Shown piece after piece: positions 1-5,261 of a stretch of 5,261 bases of DNA. This DNA is from Bryobacteraceae bacterium (GTDB taxonomy: Bacteria > Acidobacteriota > Terriglobia > Bryobacterales > Bryobacteraceae). The DNA is taken from the NCBI GenBank assembly GCA_947456995.1, contig CANGVB010000321.1, positions 1 to 5,261 on the forward strand, given 5' to 3'. The notes beneath the pieces were generated by a model. It was not told the origin of the DNA and did no database searches. It saw nothing but the letters and a program-made list of their open reading frames with translations. Within the stretch, counting starts at the first letter, position 1, and each line of letters opens with the position of its first letter. Position numbers and translations under genes: made by a program.

Positions 1-1848
1 GGTCTTTGGCAAATCCCGGTCTCTCGCGCCGGAATACAAACTTAAACCCCTGGTGGTCCCGGCCCAGATTCTCCCCTGGCTGTCTTCAAAAACCTTGTGG
101 GCCATTCCCGAGGGCAAGCCATCTTCTTCTCCATTGCGAATCAGCTTACCGTTAGACAACCTCAAAAGACCGGCCGCCGTAGCCATCCAAACTGTTCCTG
201 CCCGGTCTCGCAATACGCTGCGCACTCGATCCAGGCCCGTTCTTAGGCCCTTCATCCGGCCTGCTCGCCACTCCATCAAGCTTTTTCTTCCGCCAACCAA
301 AACCGAGCCATCTGGACCCTGCGAAAGCGAGAAATAACCGTTATCATCCCACTGCAAGGCTGGACTGACTTTCCGGAGCTTCCCCTGATCCAGAATTCCG
401 CCTCCCATCGCTCCACCCATCCAGATGCTTCCATCCTCCAACTCGGCAATGTCCTTCAGTACCCCCCCATGCCAGTCGGCCGTTAAATCTGCCAAAAGCC
501 GGAAGTCCCGGCCATCGAATTCTTCGACTCGAAAACCTGGGCCAGTCCAAATAAGAATCTTTCCATCGGCCTTTGTCCTTAAAAATCGAATTGGTTGGTT
601 TTCTCCTCGCTCGATGGCTTTAAACCTGGCGCTTGCGGGGTCAAAGATCAGCACCACGTCACCTTTTGTTTCTTGGACCACTTTCACCAATACTCGACCG
701 TCAGGCATTGGCAGCAAAGCTCGTGTCATCAGGCTATGCGTTGGAGAACCTATGGGCAGTTTGAATTTTGCCCACTTTCTTCCATCAAACATGACAAGGA
801 AATCTGTTGCCGCAAACCACAAACGGCCTCTCTTGTCTTCCACAATGTCGTGTACCAGTTGGTCCACGTCGGCAGCCTCGGCAGGGGTCGACCACAAACT
901 TGGTTTGCGATGGATCAAGCCATCTACCGTGCCCAGCCAGAAGCCTCCATCAGGCTCTGTAAGCACGGAGAGGATCTCACTGGACAATCGTCCTTTTCTT
1001 GGTATGAGTTCATTTCGCTGTCCGCTGCGGCTGTAGAGCCTCCGCCCGTTGAGGATCCAGACCGAACCTTCAGGCCCGGCCCAACCGTAGCTCCCGGGCT
1101 CCAGGTTGCGGGCGATTACTTCAAGGCCGTTCTTTCCCCATTTCAATACTTCCCGACCCTCAGCTCCTACTCCGGCGACGAACAACTCGCCATGGACAGC
1201 GGGATGTAAGTGGTTCAGATTCCTGATTCCCAAATTGCGGCTGCTGCGCGACTCCCAATTGCCCTCTTCCGATAGCCTCCCCAATCCCTCTTGAGCGGCA
1301 ATCCAGAAGTCCCCCTCAAATCCACGCACCAGCTCAATGTAATCCCCAATCTCGGCAGCGCTGGCTTGCCTCAAGAGCGTCCATTCTCTTGTTGCCGGAT
1401 CATAGCTTTCCAGCCGGTCCGAACTCAAGACCAGCACCTTCCCCTTAGCGAGCGGGGCCACATCACGCATGTTTCTGCCTTGAGCTACCCCAGTTTCCAC
1501 TTTCCACACACCTTTGTGGAATCGATGCAGTTCCTGCCCGATCAGGCTCCAGGCCCCTCCTTTGCCGTCAGGCAAAACCCGGCTTCGCCACTTTCTCCAG
1601 ATTTGAACATCGAGTGTGGGCTCTGCGACCTGCGTAACTTTCTCTCCATCGAGGACGCCCAGTTTTCCCATCATTCCATGTCGAAACCAGATTTCGCCAT
1701 TTGGTGCTCTGCTCAGATGGTTGCTGAAAGATTCGAGCATTCCGTCGCGAATCGTCCAATAGCGCCACTCTTCGCCACTTTGTGCGCATAGGGGAGCGGC
1801 TACGCACATCAGCAGTGTTACCAGCAAGCGATCGCAACTAGATTTCAT
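1..1848 (-). CDS. Two-component regulator propeller (Reg_prop) sensor protein, C-terminus cut by window edge
   Basis: The minus-strand frame is open for 616 codons from ATG at 1848 to the window edge, with no stop. It begins with a Sec-type signal peptide (MKSSCDRLLVTLLMCVAAPL, cleavage probably after CAQ, residues 21-23), so the propeller should lie outside the cytoplasmic membrane. An in-frame TAA sits directly before the ATG, which fixes the start; only weak GAGA resembles a ribosome site. The rest is a beta-propeller of irregular repeats with the Reg_prop signature (D/x-G-x-hW-h-G/A-T-x-x-G-L). Clear copies lie at about 293-313 (TEPDGGFWLGTVDGLIHR), 333-355 (EDKRGRLWFAATDF), 466-490, 543-566 (DRAGTVWMATAAGLLRL) and 584-606 (EDSQGRIWAGTTRGLSLY); degenerate ones lie near 47, 93, 177 and 258. 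In this family such propellers usually precede a Y_Y_Y domain and a histidine kinase, GGDEF or HTH output, which would lie beyond base 1. Ligand and output are unknown. It is divergent from the TetR gene. Confidence 0.9.
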   Translation of the reverse strand, partial: MKSSCDRLLVTLLMCVAAPLCAQSGEEWRYWTIRDGMLESFSNHLSRAPNGEIWFRHGMMGKLGVLDGEKVTQVAEPTLDVQIWRKWRSRVLPDGKGGAWSLIGQELHRFHKGVWKVETGVAQGRNMRDVAPLAKGKVLVLSSDRLESYDPATREWTLLRQASAAEIGDYIELVRGFEGDFWIAAQEGLGRLSEEGNWESRSSRNLGIRNLNHLHPAVHGELFVAGVGAEGREVLKWGKNGLEVIARNLEPGSYGWAGPEGSVWILNGRRLYSRSGQRNELIPRKGRLSSEILSVLTEPDGGFWLGTVDGLIHRKPSLWSTPAEAADVDQLVHDIVEDKRGRLWFAATDFLVMFDGRKWAKFKLPIGSPTHSLMTRALLPMPDGRVLVKVVQETKGDVVLIFDPASARFKAIERGENQPIRFLRTKADGKILIWTGPGFRVEEFDGRDFRLLADLTADWHGGVLKDIAELEDGSIWMGGAMGGGILDQGKLRKVSPALQWDDNGYFSLSQGPDGSVLVGGRKSLMEWRAGRMKGLRTGLDRVRSVLRDRAGTVWMATAAGLLRLSNGKLIRNGEEDGLPSGMAHKVFEDSQGRIWAGTTRGLSLYSGARDRDLPKT

Positions 1849-1927
1849 TTAGAATCTCGCAACAGCATATCGGGCAATCCAGGCTCTTCTTGAACTGCAA
1901 GGAAAACTAGACCTTCCCAACATAAAC

Positions 1928-1937
1928 GAAATATTTC
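1928..1937. promoter_or_regulatory. Perfect 10-bp palindrome GAAATATTTC, candidate operator
   Basis: GAAATATTTC is its own reverse complement. The flanks at 1926 and 1939 also pair, giving an imperfect 14-mer (1926-1939) with one mismatched pair. It lies between the divergent starts of the propeller gene (1848) and the TetR gene (1996), where a dimeric regulator could control both. This is inference from position and symmetry. Short AT-rich palindromes also arise by chance, and no clear -35/-10 pair was found around it. Confidence 0.3.
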
Positions 1938-1975
1938 ATAGTTCTCGTCTCAAATGGGTAGAGTTCCTGCGATAA

Positions 1976-1985
1976 ATTAGCTAAT
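1976..1985. promoter_or_regulatory. Perfect 10-bp palindrome ATTAGCTAAT just upstream of the TetR gene, candidate autoregulatory operator
   Basis: ATTAGCTAAT is perfectly self-complementary and ends 10 bp before the TetR ATG. TetR-family repressors often bind palindromes overlapping their own promoter, so this is the best-placed candidate site for autoregulation. Its centre is 48 bp from that of the other palindrome. It is short, and its flanks do not extend the symmetry, so confidence is modest. Confidence 0.35.
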
Positions 1986-1995
1986 ACATAAGCCA

Positions 1996-2565
1996 ATGGC
2001 CAAACCTTACCACCACGGCAATCTAAGGGAGACTTTACTTCAAACCTCACTCGGGTTGCTCAAAAGCAATGGCATACAGAGCTTTACGCTTCGTGAGGTG
2101 GCACGTCTGTCCGGCGTCTCACATACGGCTCCCTACCGGCATTTTCGCAACAAAGAACAGATTGTGGAGGCTCTTGTTTCTGCCAGTTTCGACCGAATCG
2201 CCGACCGAATTACCTATTATTCGCTGAAAGGTCACAATCCGGCAGAATGCCTGGAACTTGGTACTCTTGCTTATCTGAGATTCGCCCTCGACCGGCCCGA
2301 CGAATTCCGCCTCATCCTGTCTCTCCAACCAACCTCATCTGCTTTGGTGCAACGCCCTCTCGCTTCACTGCAGGCTCTGGTGGCTGCTTGTGGCTTCCCC
2401 AAATTGGATCACCAGCTTTCTTCGCGCATGCTGCTGGCAAACATCCATGGCATTGCTGAACTTGCCACCCGTCAACAGGCAGGGCTGCAGTCCCGCAAAG
2501 ATGCAATGGATTTTGCCGCTCAATCTTTACGCCTGCTGATTGCCGGCCTCAAGTCAAACAAATAG
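1996..2565 (+). CDS. TetR/AcrR family transcriptional regulator (WHG-type C-terminal domain)
   Basis: A 189-residue cytoplasmic DNA-binding regulator of normal TetR length. The N-terminus YHHGNLRETLL (residues 5-15) is the typical opening of the subfamily whose ligand-binding half is the WHG domain (TetR_C_33). The helix-turn-helix is at about 30-50, with TLREVARLSGVSHTAPYRHF as turn and recognition helix, followed by NKEQIVEAL. In the C-terminal domain, IHGIAELA (150-157) matches the position of the W-HG motif, although the tryptophan itself is absent. The ATG at 1996 is chosen because it gives the family N-terminus; no good Shine-Dalgarno sequence precedes it, so translation may be leaderless or weak. 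It lies 50 bp upstream of the acyl-synthase-like gene on the same strand, so it probably controls that operon and itself. Its ligand is unknown; the product of the neighbouring enzyme, or its acyl precursor, is a possible guess. Confidence 0.93.
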   Translation: MAKPYHHGNLRETLLQTSLGLLKSNGIQSFTLREVARLSGVSHTAPYRHFRNKEQIVEALVSASFDRIADRITYYSLKGHNPAECLELGTLAYLRFALDRPDEFRLILSLQPTSSALVQRPLASLQALVAACGFPKLDHQLSSRMLLANIHGIAELATRQQAGLQSRKDAMDFAAQSLRLLIAGLKSNK

Positions 2566-2602
2566 TTGGCGGATTTCTGCCTGCTCTTGCGCTCCATAGA
2601 TC

Positions 2603-2608
2603 AAGGAG
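2603..2608 (+). promoter_or_regulatory. Strong Shine-Dalgarno site (AAGGAG) of the acyl-synthase-like gene
   Basis: AAGGAG ends 7 nt before the ATG at 2616, which is ideal spacing. It is the only strong ribosome site in the window; the TetR, SnoaL-like and membrane-protein genes have weak or none. It fixes the start of the enzyme gene and suggests the enzyme is translated more efficiently than its regulator from a shared transcript. Confidence 0.75.
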
Positions 2609-2615
2609 ACGCAAG

Positions 2616-3260
2616 ATGAGCAATACCAATTTTTACTGCACCGAGGCCAGAAGCCGTCAGACTCGTGACGATGTGTACCGGATCCGTTACGAATGCTACC
2701 GTCGCGACAATTCCATCGATTCAAACCCTGCCGAACGCTTTTCCGATGCCTTTGACGATTCTCCAAACCACTTCAGCTATTTGCTCGGCAGCGCTGAAGA
2801 AGCACTGGCCACAGTGCGAATCAGCGTCGTGCGCCCAGATTTGAACTGGACTGATTCCCCTGCACAGCATGTTTACGGCGATTGTCCTGCCTTACAATCC
2901 ATCGCTTCTGAATCCTACGTCGAGGCAAGCCGTCTTTGTTTTGCACCGCAAGCCAGAACGAATACCTTCATCTCTTTGCTTGGCAACATGGCTGCGCTGG
3001 CCGAGTTTTACTCGGTACGCTGGCTGGTGGCTTGCCCCAGAGCCGAGCAGGCGCCTGTTTATGAGCGCCTCTTCGGCTTCTCCCCATTGGCCGAGCCGCG
3101 TGTCTACCATGGTGTGCGCTTCAAGACGCAGCTTCTTGCTGTTTCTCTCGATCGGCTTCGAACTCACATTCAACACGACCGGCCCTTGTTTCCGTCCTGG
3201 GCTTCAGCCCTCGCTCAGGCATCTGAACAAGCCCCGATCGGAGAACTGGTCGCTGCCTGA
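2616..3260 (+). CDS. FeeM/LuxI-like N-acyl synthase (GNAT-fold N-acyl amino acid or acyl-homoserine-lactone synthase-like protein)
   Basis: A 214-residue protein, predicted cytoplasmic, with no signal peptide. The pattern fits the acyl-ACP-using branch of the GNAT fold that contains LuxI-type autoinducer synthases and the N-acyl amino acid synthase FeeM. It has YRIRYECYRRD at 21-31 (N-terminal arginine helix), DAFDDSPNHFSYLL at 44-57 (equivalent of the LuxI D-x-x-D then YLL strand), ATVRIS at 65-70 (the 'G-T-x-R' strand), and VEASRLCFAP at 102-111 (the E-x-S-R motif at E103, S105, R106). A late helix and strand, PVYERLFGFSPL at 147-158, resemble the GNAT 'Y..lGF' end. These families transfer a fatty acyl chain from acyl-ACP to an amino acid or S-adenosylmethionine; which substrate applies here cannot be told. 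The tail after about residue 180 is an unassigned extension. The gene follows the TetR gene by 50 bp and precedes the SnoaL-like gene by 14 bp. An ordinary GNAT acetyltransferase is the main alternative. Confidence 0.78.
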   Translation: MSNTNFYCTEARSRQTRDDVYRIRYECYRRDNSIDSNPAERFSDAFDDSPNHFSYLLGSAEEALATVRISVVRPDLNWTDSPAQHVYGDCPALQSIASESYVEASRLCFAPQARTNTFISLLGNMAALAEFYSVRWLVACPRAEQAPVYERLFGFSPLAEPRVYHGVRFKTQLLAVSLDRLRTHIQHDRPLFPSWASALAQASEQAPIGELVAA

Positions 3261-3274
3261 AACTGAATTCTGTT

Positions 3275-3658
3275 ATGGTCGCAACTATGAAGAATTTTGC
3301 AGAACGATACACCGCTGCCTGGTGCAGCCAAAAGCCATCCAGCGTCGCAGAGTTTTTCTCTGTTGACGGCTCACTCCAGGTTAACGATTCGGCTCCGGCC
3401 GTTGGCCGCGCTGCGATCACTGCCGTAGCGGACGGCTTTATGACTGCCTTCCCGGATCTTCAGGTCTTCCTGGATGATCTGACCTTCGATTCAGGCTCGA
3501 CGACTTATCACTGGACCCTGACCGGCACCTACACGGCAACAGGCAAGTCAGTTCGCATTAGCGGGTATGAGGTTTGGACGATGTCGGCCGATGGCCTAAT
3601 AGCGGTTTCTCAAGGCCACTTTGATGAGGCGGAATACCAGCGCCAGATTCAGGCCTAA
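3275..3658 (+). CDS. SnoaL-like / nuclear transport factor 2 (NTF2) fold protein
   Basis: A 127-residue protein with the small cone-shaped NTF2/SnoaL layout: an N-terminal helix (NFAERYTAAWCSQKPSSVAE, 7-26), a strand carrying FFSVDGSLQV, a helix around AITAVADGFMTAFPDL (47-62), then beta strands TTYHWTLTGTYT (77-88), VRISGYEVWTM (93-103) and LIAVSQGHFDEAEYQRQI (108-125). The FPDL and W-x-LTGT motifs and the closing DEAEYQRQI are typical of SnoaL-like polyketide-cyclase/ester-cyclase relatives. These proteins are either enzymes on small hydrophobic ligands or binding proteins; no catalytic assignment is possible here. ATG 3275 gives the longest product, and ATG 3287 (MKNFAERY) is an equally good start; neither has a clear ribosome site. 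It starts 14 bp after the acyl-synthase-like gene, so it is probably co-transcribed and might act on the product. Its stop overlaps the convergent DUF1801 gene by 4 bp. Confidence 0.85.
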   Translation: MVATMKNFAERYTAAWCSQKPSSVAEFFSVDGSLQVNDSAPAVGRAAITAVADGFMTAFPDLQVFLDDLTFDSGSTTYHWTLTGTYTATGKSVRISGYEVWTMSADGLIAVSQGHFDEAEYQRQIQA

Positions 3659-4053
3659 GCTCGCTTCTTCTTTGCTTCGTGCTGCGCAATGCGAGCCTTC
3701 ACAAGTTTTGTGAGCAATCCTTTGGGCAAGGCTTTGTCCAAAGGGAATTGGATGGTTCCTTTTGAGGTCTTGTAAGGCTTCAGCTCTTCTTCAAACAAAA
3801 CCTGTACCGCCGGGTTCATCGCAAAGAGGCTGCAATGATCCTTGAAAGCACCGATCGACAGCAGGATCCCTTTGTACTTGAAACTGGGAAGCTGGTAGCT
3901 GATCACTTCAGTGGTGCCTTTCGGTACAAGCGTTTGTATGATGGCTCGTACTTTCAAGAGCGTGCTCCGTCCGGGTTCTGGCACTCGGTCAAAGTACTCA
4001 TCCACAGTTTTGGGTGGCCCCGCCAAGTCTTCCTTGCTTCTCATCACGACCAT
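3655..4053 (-). CDS. DUF1801 domain protein (YdhG-like, YjbR/CyaY-like superfamily)
   Basis: A 132-residue soluble protein spanning one complete DUF1801 domain. Family landmarks are PKTVDEYFDRVPE (14-26), the first helix pair STLLKVRAIIQTLVP (30-44), EVISYQLPSFKYKGILLSIG (49-68), KDHCSLFAMNP (71-81), the KTSKGTIQFPLDKALP strand (95-110) and a final helix LLTKLVKARIAQ (113-124) with a basic tail. The family has a frataxin-like fold and is sometimes called iron chaperone-like, but its biochemical role is not established. ATG 4053 has no room for a ribosome site. The in-frame ATG at 4044 has AGGA about 8 nt upstream and may be the real start, removing three residues. The end is tail to tail with the SnoaL-like gene, and the start is divergent from the DUF2809 gene with at most 14-23 bp between them. 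No link to the acyl-synthase operon is evident. Confidence 0.92.
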   Translation of the reverse strand: MVVMRSKEDLAGPPKTVDEYFDRVPEPGRSTLLKVRAIIQTLVPKGTTEVISYQLPSFKYKGILLSIGAFKDHCSLFAMNPAVQVLFEEELKPYKTSKGTIQFPLDKALPKGLLTKLVKARIAQHEAKKKRA

Positions 4054-4067
4054 CCTACAATGCCATC

Positions 4068-4451
4068 ATGCCCTTGCGCGCCCTCTGGCTAATCGCCCTC
4101 GCTGCCATAATCGCGCTCGGCATCGTCTCCCGAACTCTTCCTCTGGGCAACCTGCTCTGGGACAAATATCTTGGGGATTCGCTCTATGCTGCGATGGTCT
4201 ATGTCCTGCTGCGGCTATTCACCAAAGCGAATCCTGCTTCGCTGCTGGTGACAAGTTCTGCGATCATGGTCGCCATCGAAGCCTTTCAACTGACGGGGAT
4301 ACCTGCCGCGATGCTAGTTTCAACGCAAGCGGAAACTCGAATTGCCGCGCGTCTTCTTGGAACACATTTCGGCATCTTCGATCTACTGGCCTACTGTATC
4401 GGCATCTACTTAGTATTTGAGGTGGATCGATTCTTGCGAAACAAGTACTAA
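4068..4451 (+). CDS. DUF2809 family small integral membrane protein
   Basis: A 127-residue hydrophobic protein with about four transmembrane segments (roughly 5-21, 35-51, 56-75 and 103-118). It carries DUF2809 landmarks: an N-terminal IALGIVSRTLPLG (15-27), then LLWDKYLGDSLYAAMVYVLL (29-48), an in-membrane IEAFQ (70-74), ARLLGTHFGIFDLLAY (94-109) and G112 in the last helix. The family's function is unknown; its acidic/glutamine pair and late Asp in membrane helices recall VanZ-like proteins, which is my inference. ATG 4068 is preferred because it begins right at the first membrane helix. An in-frame GTG at 4014 would add 18 polar residues unlike the family and would overlap the divergent DUF1801 gene. 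No convincing ribosome site precedes it. The DUF2238 gene follows almost directly, so the two are likely co-transcribed. Confidence 0.88.
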   Translation: MPLRALWLIALAAIIALGIVSRTLPLGNLLWDKYLGDSLYAAMVYVLLRLFTKANPASLLVTSSAIMVAIEAFQLTGIPAAMLVSTQAETRIAARLLGTHFGIFDLLAYCIGIYLVFEVDRFLRNKY

Positions 4452-4461
4452 TCTTGAAGTA

Positions 4462-5103
4462 TTGAGAAATTCTGACATCAGCCCACGTTTTGCATTGCTC
4501 TGCCTCCTGACGGTGCTTCTTGAGATGGCAATATCTGCCTACAGGATGGAGATGATGGCGGATTGGCTCCTTGAAAATCTCCTTGTCTTTCTTTTGATCG
4601 TTGCGATGAGTGCAACATGGCGGCAGCTCAATCTCTCTGCAACCTCTTACATGCTCCTGGTCGTCTTTCTGGCGATTCACGAATGGGGGGCACACCACAA
4701 GTATGCAGATGTTCCACTCGGCGAATGGATCAAACCAATTTTCCAAACCAACCGGAACCACTTTGACCGGATTGTCCATTTCAGCTTCGGGCTTTTGCTT
4801 ACGTGGCCTTTATGCAAAGTCTTTGCTCATCTCACTCGCCTTGCCCAACGTTGGTGGCCCGCAATCATCGCGCTCTTTGCCAATCTTGCCTTTTCCGCTC
4901 TTTACGAAATGCTCGAATTCGCTGTGAGTCAAATCGTTGCCCCGGAGATTGGCACAGAATTTGTTGGGGCTCAGGGGGATCCCTGGGATGCCGAAAAGGA
5001 TATGGCCCTCGCCTTGATCGGTGCCCTGGTCCCACTAGTGATTTGGATCTTTACAAAGCCCTCAGCTAGTTCCCAAAGTTCAACTCCACAGAATTCGATC
5101 TGA
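4462..5103 (+). CDS. DUF2238 (YjdF-like) inner membrane protein, non-ATG start
   Basis: With TTG 4462 as start this is 213 residues, with about six hydrophobic segments (roughly 9-26, 36-52, 60-73, 104-121, 132-156 and 182-197). DUF2238 landmarks are strong: AIHEWGAHHKYADVPLG (71-87), RNHFDRIVHFSFGLLL (98-113), SALYEMLEF (145-153) and GAQGDPWDAEKDMALALIGA (169-188), with conserved His, Asp and Glu at membrane edges. The biochemical role of the family is not known. No ATG lies before the first membrane helix. TTG 4462 leaves a 10-bp gap after the DUF2809 stop and a short polar N-terminus; TTG 4417 would add 15 residues and overlap the DUF2809 gene by 35 bp; ATG 4525 would cut the first helix. 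The end carries a Ser/Gln-rich tail (SASSQSSTPQNSI) that is encoded opposite the end of the convergent TIGR03437-type gene, and may be a run-on past an ancestral stop. Confidence 0.88.
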   Translation: MRNSDISPRFALLCLLTVLLEMAISAYRMEMMADWLLENLLVFLLIVAMSATWRQLNLSATSYMLLVVFLAIHEWGAHHKYADVPLGEWIKPIFQTNRNHFDRIVHFSFGLLLTWPLCKVFAHLTRLAQRWWPAIIALFANLAFSALYEMLEFAVSQIVAPEIGTEFVGAQGDPWDAEKDMALALIGALVPLVIWIFTKPSASSQSSTPQNSI

Positions 5104-5261
5104 CCCCTCCAGCAATCACCACGGCCTCCACCTTGCCACGTCCGGCAAAGCTTCGTGGCAATTCAATCGTCACCTGATCGAGCCCAATAAACTGAGGTTG
5201 TGCCCCGGCATAGAGTGGCGTGATCATCTCTCCACCCAACAATACCTGTACGTTGTTCGAA
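5066..5261 (-). CDS. 3' end of a TIGR03437-type C-terminal domain protein (start outside window)
   Basis: On the minus strand a frame is open from the right edge to TAG at 5066-5068, giving 64 C-terminal residues. They read VQVLLGGEMITPLYAGAQPQ, then FIGLDQVTIELPRSFAGRG, then VEAVVIAGGVRSNSVELNFG, ending N-stop. This is the characteristic layout of TIGR03437, the C-terminal Ig-like domain of secreted proteins abundant in Solibacter and relatives: a V-x-V-GG strand, 'YAGAxPxFxGLxQV', 'h-P', then a 'V-G-G-hxSNxVxhxh' end. In that family the domain closes large exported proteins that often carry NHL, Kelch, BACON or peptidase parts; what precedes it here cannot be seen. The last 38 bp overlap the end of the DUF2238 gene on the other strand. 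Confidence 0.82.
   Translation of the reverse strand, partial: SNNVQVLLGGEMITPLYAGAQPQFIGLDQVTIELPRSFAGRGKVEAVVIAGGVRSNSVELNFGN

Noticed and set aside
425..1791. Plus-strand open frames of 160-200 codons (425-1036, 595-1209, 1291-1791)
   Set aside because: They lie opposite the 616-codon propeller frame, which has a signal peptide and recognisable repeats. Their translations are low-complexity, Ser/Pro-rich and resemble no family.
1568..1837. 89-codon minus-strand frame starting 11 bp inside the propeller gene
   Set aside because: It is out of frame with the propeller, and its Arg-rich translation has no family features; the propeller frame explains this stretch.
1941..1990. Possible sigma-70 promoter for the TetR gene (GATAAA or TAAATT as -10)
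   Set aside because: No acceptable -35 element lies at 16-18 bp spacing, so a promoter call is not supported by sequence alone.
3235..3242. Palindrome CCGATCGG near the end of the acyl-synthase-like gene
   Set aside because: It is short, lies within coding sequence, and has no repeat elsewhere or flanking symmetry; chance is sufficient.
3121..3420. 99-codon minus-strand frame across the end of the acyl-synthase-like gene and the start of the SnoaL-like gene
   Set aside because: It is antisense to two well-supported genes and has no recognisable domain.
3659..3696. Inverted repeat GCTCGC / GCGAGC near the convergent junction, considered as a terminator
   Set aside because: The stem is only 6 bp with a loop of about 26 nt and no T-run, and it lies within the DUF1801 coding sequence.
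4264..4779. 171-codon minus-strand frame opposite the DUF2809 and DUF2238 genes
   Set aside because: Its Cys/Arg/His-rich translation is typical of the complement of a membrane-protein gene, and the plus-strand frames carry clear family motifs.

Overview
The window looks like a piece of an acidobacterial chromosome, most likely Bryobacterales/Solibacteres-type. The main lineage clue is the 64-residue C-terminus encoded on the minus strand at the right edge. It closely resembles the TIGR03437 ('Solibacter uncharacterized C-terminal') domain, which is strongly enriched in that group. A long secreted Reg_prop beta-propeller sensor at the left edge and moderate GC fit the same placement. The organism assignment is inference; there is no rRNA or marker gene here.

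Layout, left to right. (1) 1-1848, minus strand: the first 616 codons of a large exported or periplasmic protein made of two-component-regulator propeller repeats. The frame is open from a signal peptide to the window edge, and its C-terminal output module lies outside. (2) 1849-1995: a 147-bp divergent intergenic region with two perfect 10-bp palindromes, both plausible regulator sites. (3) 1996-3658, plus strand: a compact apparent operon of three genes. They encode a TetR/AcrR regulator of the YHHGNLR/WHG type, a FeeM/LuxI-like GNAT-fold N-acyl synthase with a strong ribosome binding site, and a SnoaL/NTF2-like small protein. Gaps are 50 and 14 bp. (4) 3655-4053, minus strand: a DUF1801 (YdhG-like) protein whose end overlaps the SnoaL-like gene by 4 bp tail to tail. 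(5) 4068-5103, plus strand: two small membrane proteins, DUF2809 then DUF2238 (YjdF-like), in tandem. (6) 5066-5261, minus strand: the 3' end of the TIGR03437-type gene, overlapping the DUF2238 gene by 38 bp tail to tail.

The most interesting unit is the TetR / acyl-synthase / SnoaL-like cassette. The synthase keeps the arginine, D-x-x-D, arginine and E-x-S-R pattern that autoinducer synthases and N-acyl amino acid synthases share. A cassette that makes an acyl-amino-acid-like or acyl-lactone-like molecule under a co-transcribed TetR sensor is therefore a reasonable hypothesis. The divergent propeller sensor shares the same control region. No mobile element, CRISPR array, tRNA or rRNA was seen. 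Coding density is very high, and tail-to-tail overlaps leave no room for conventional intergenic terminators.
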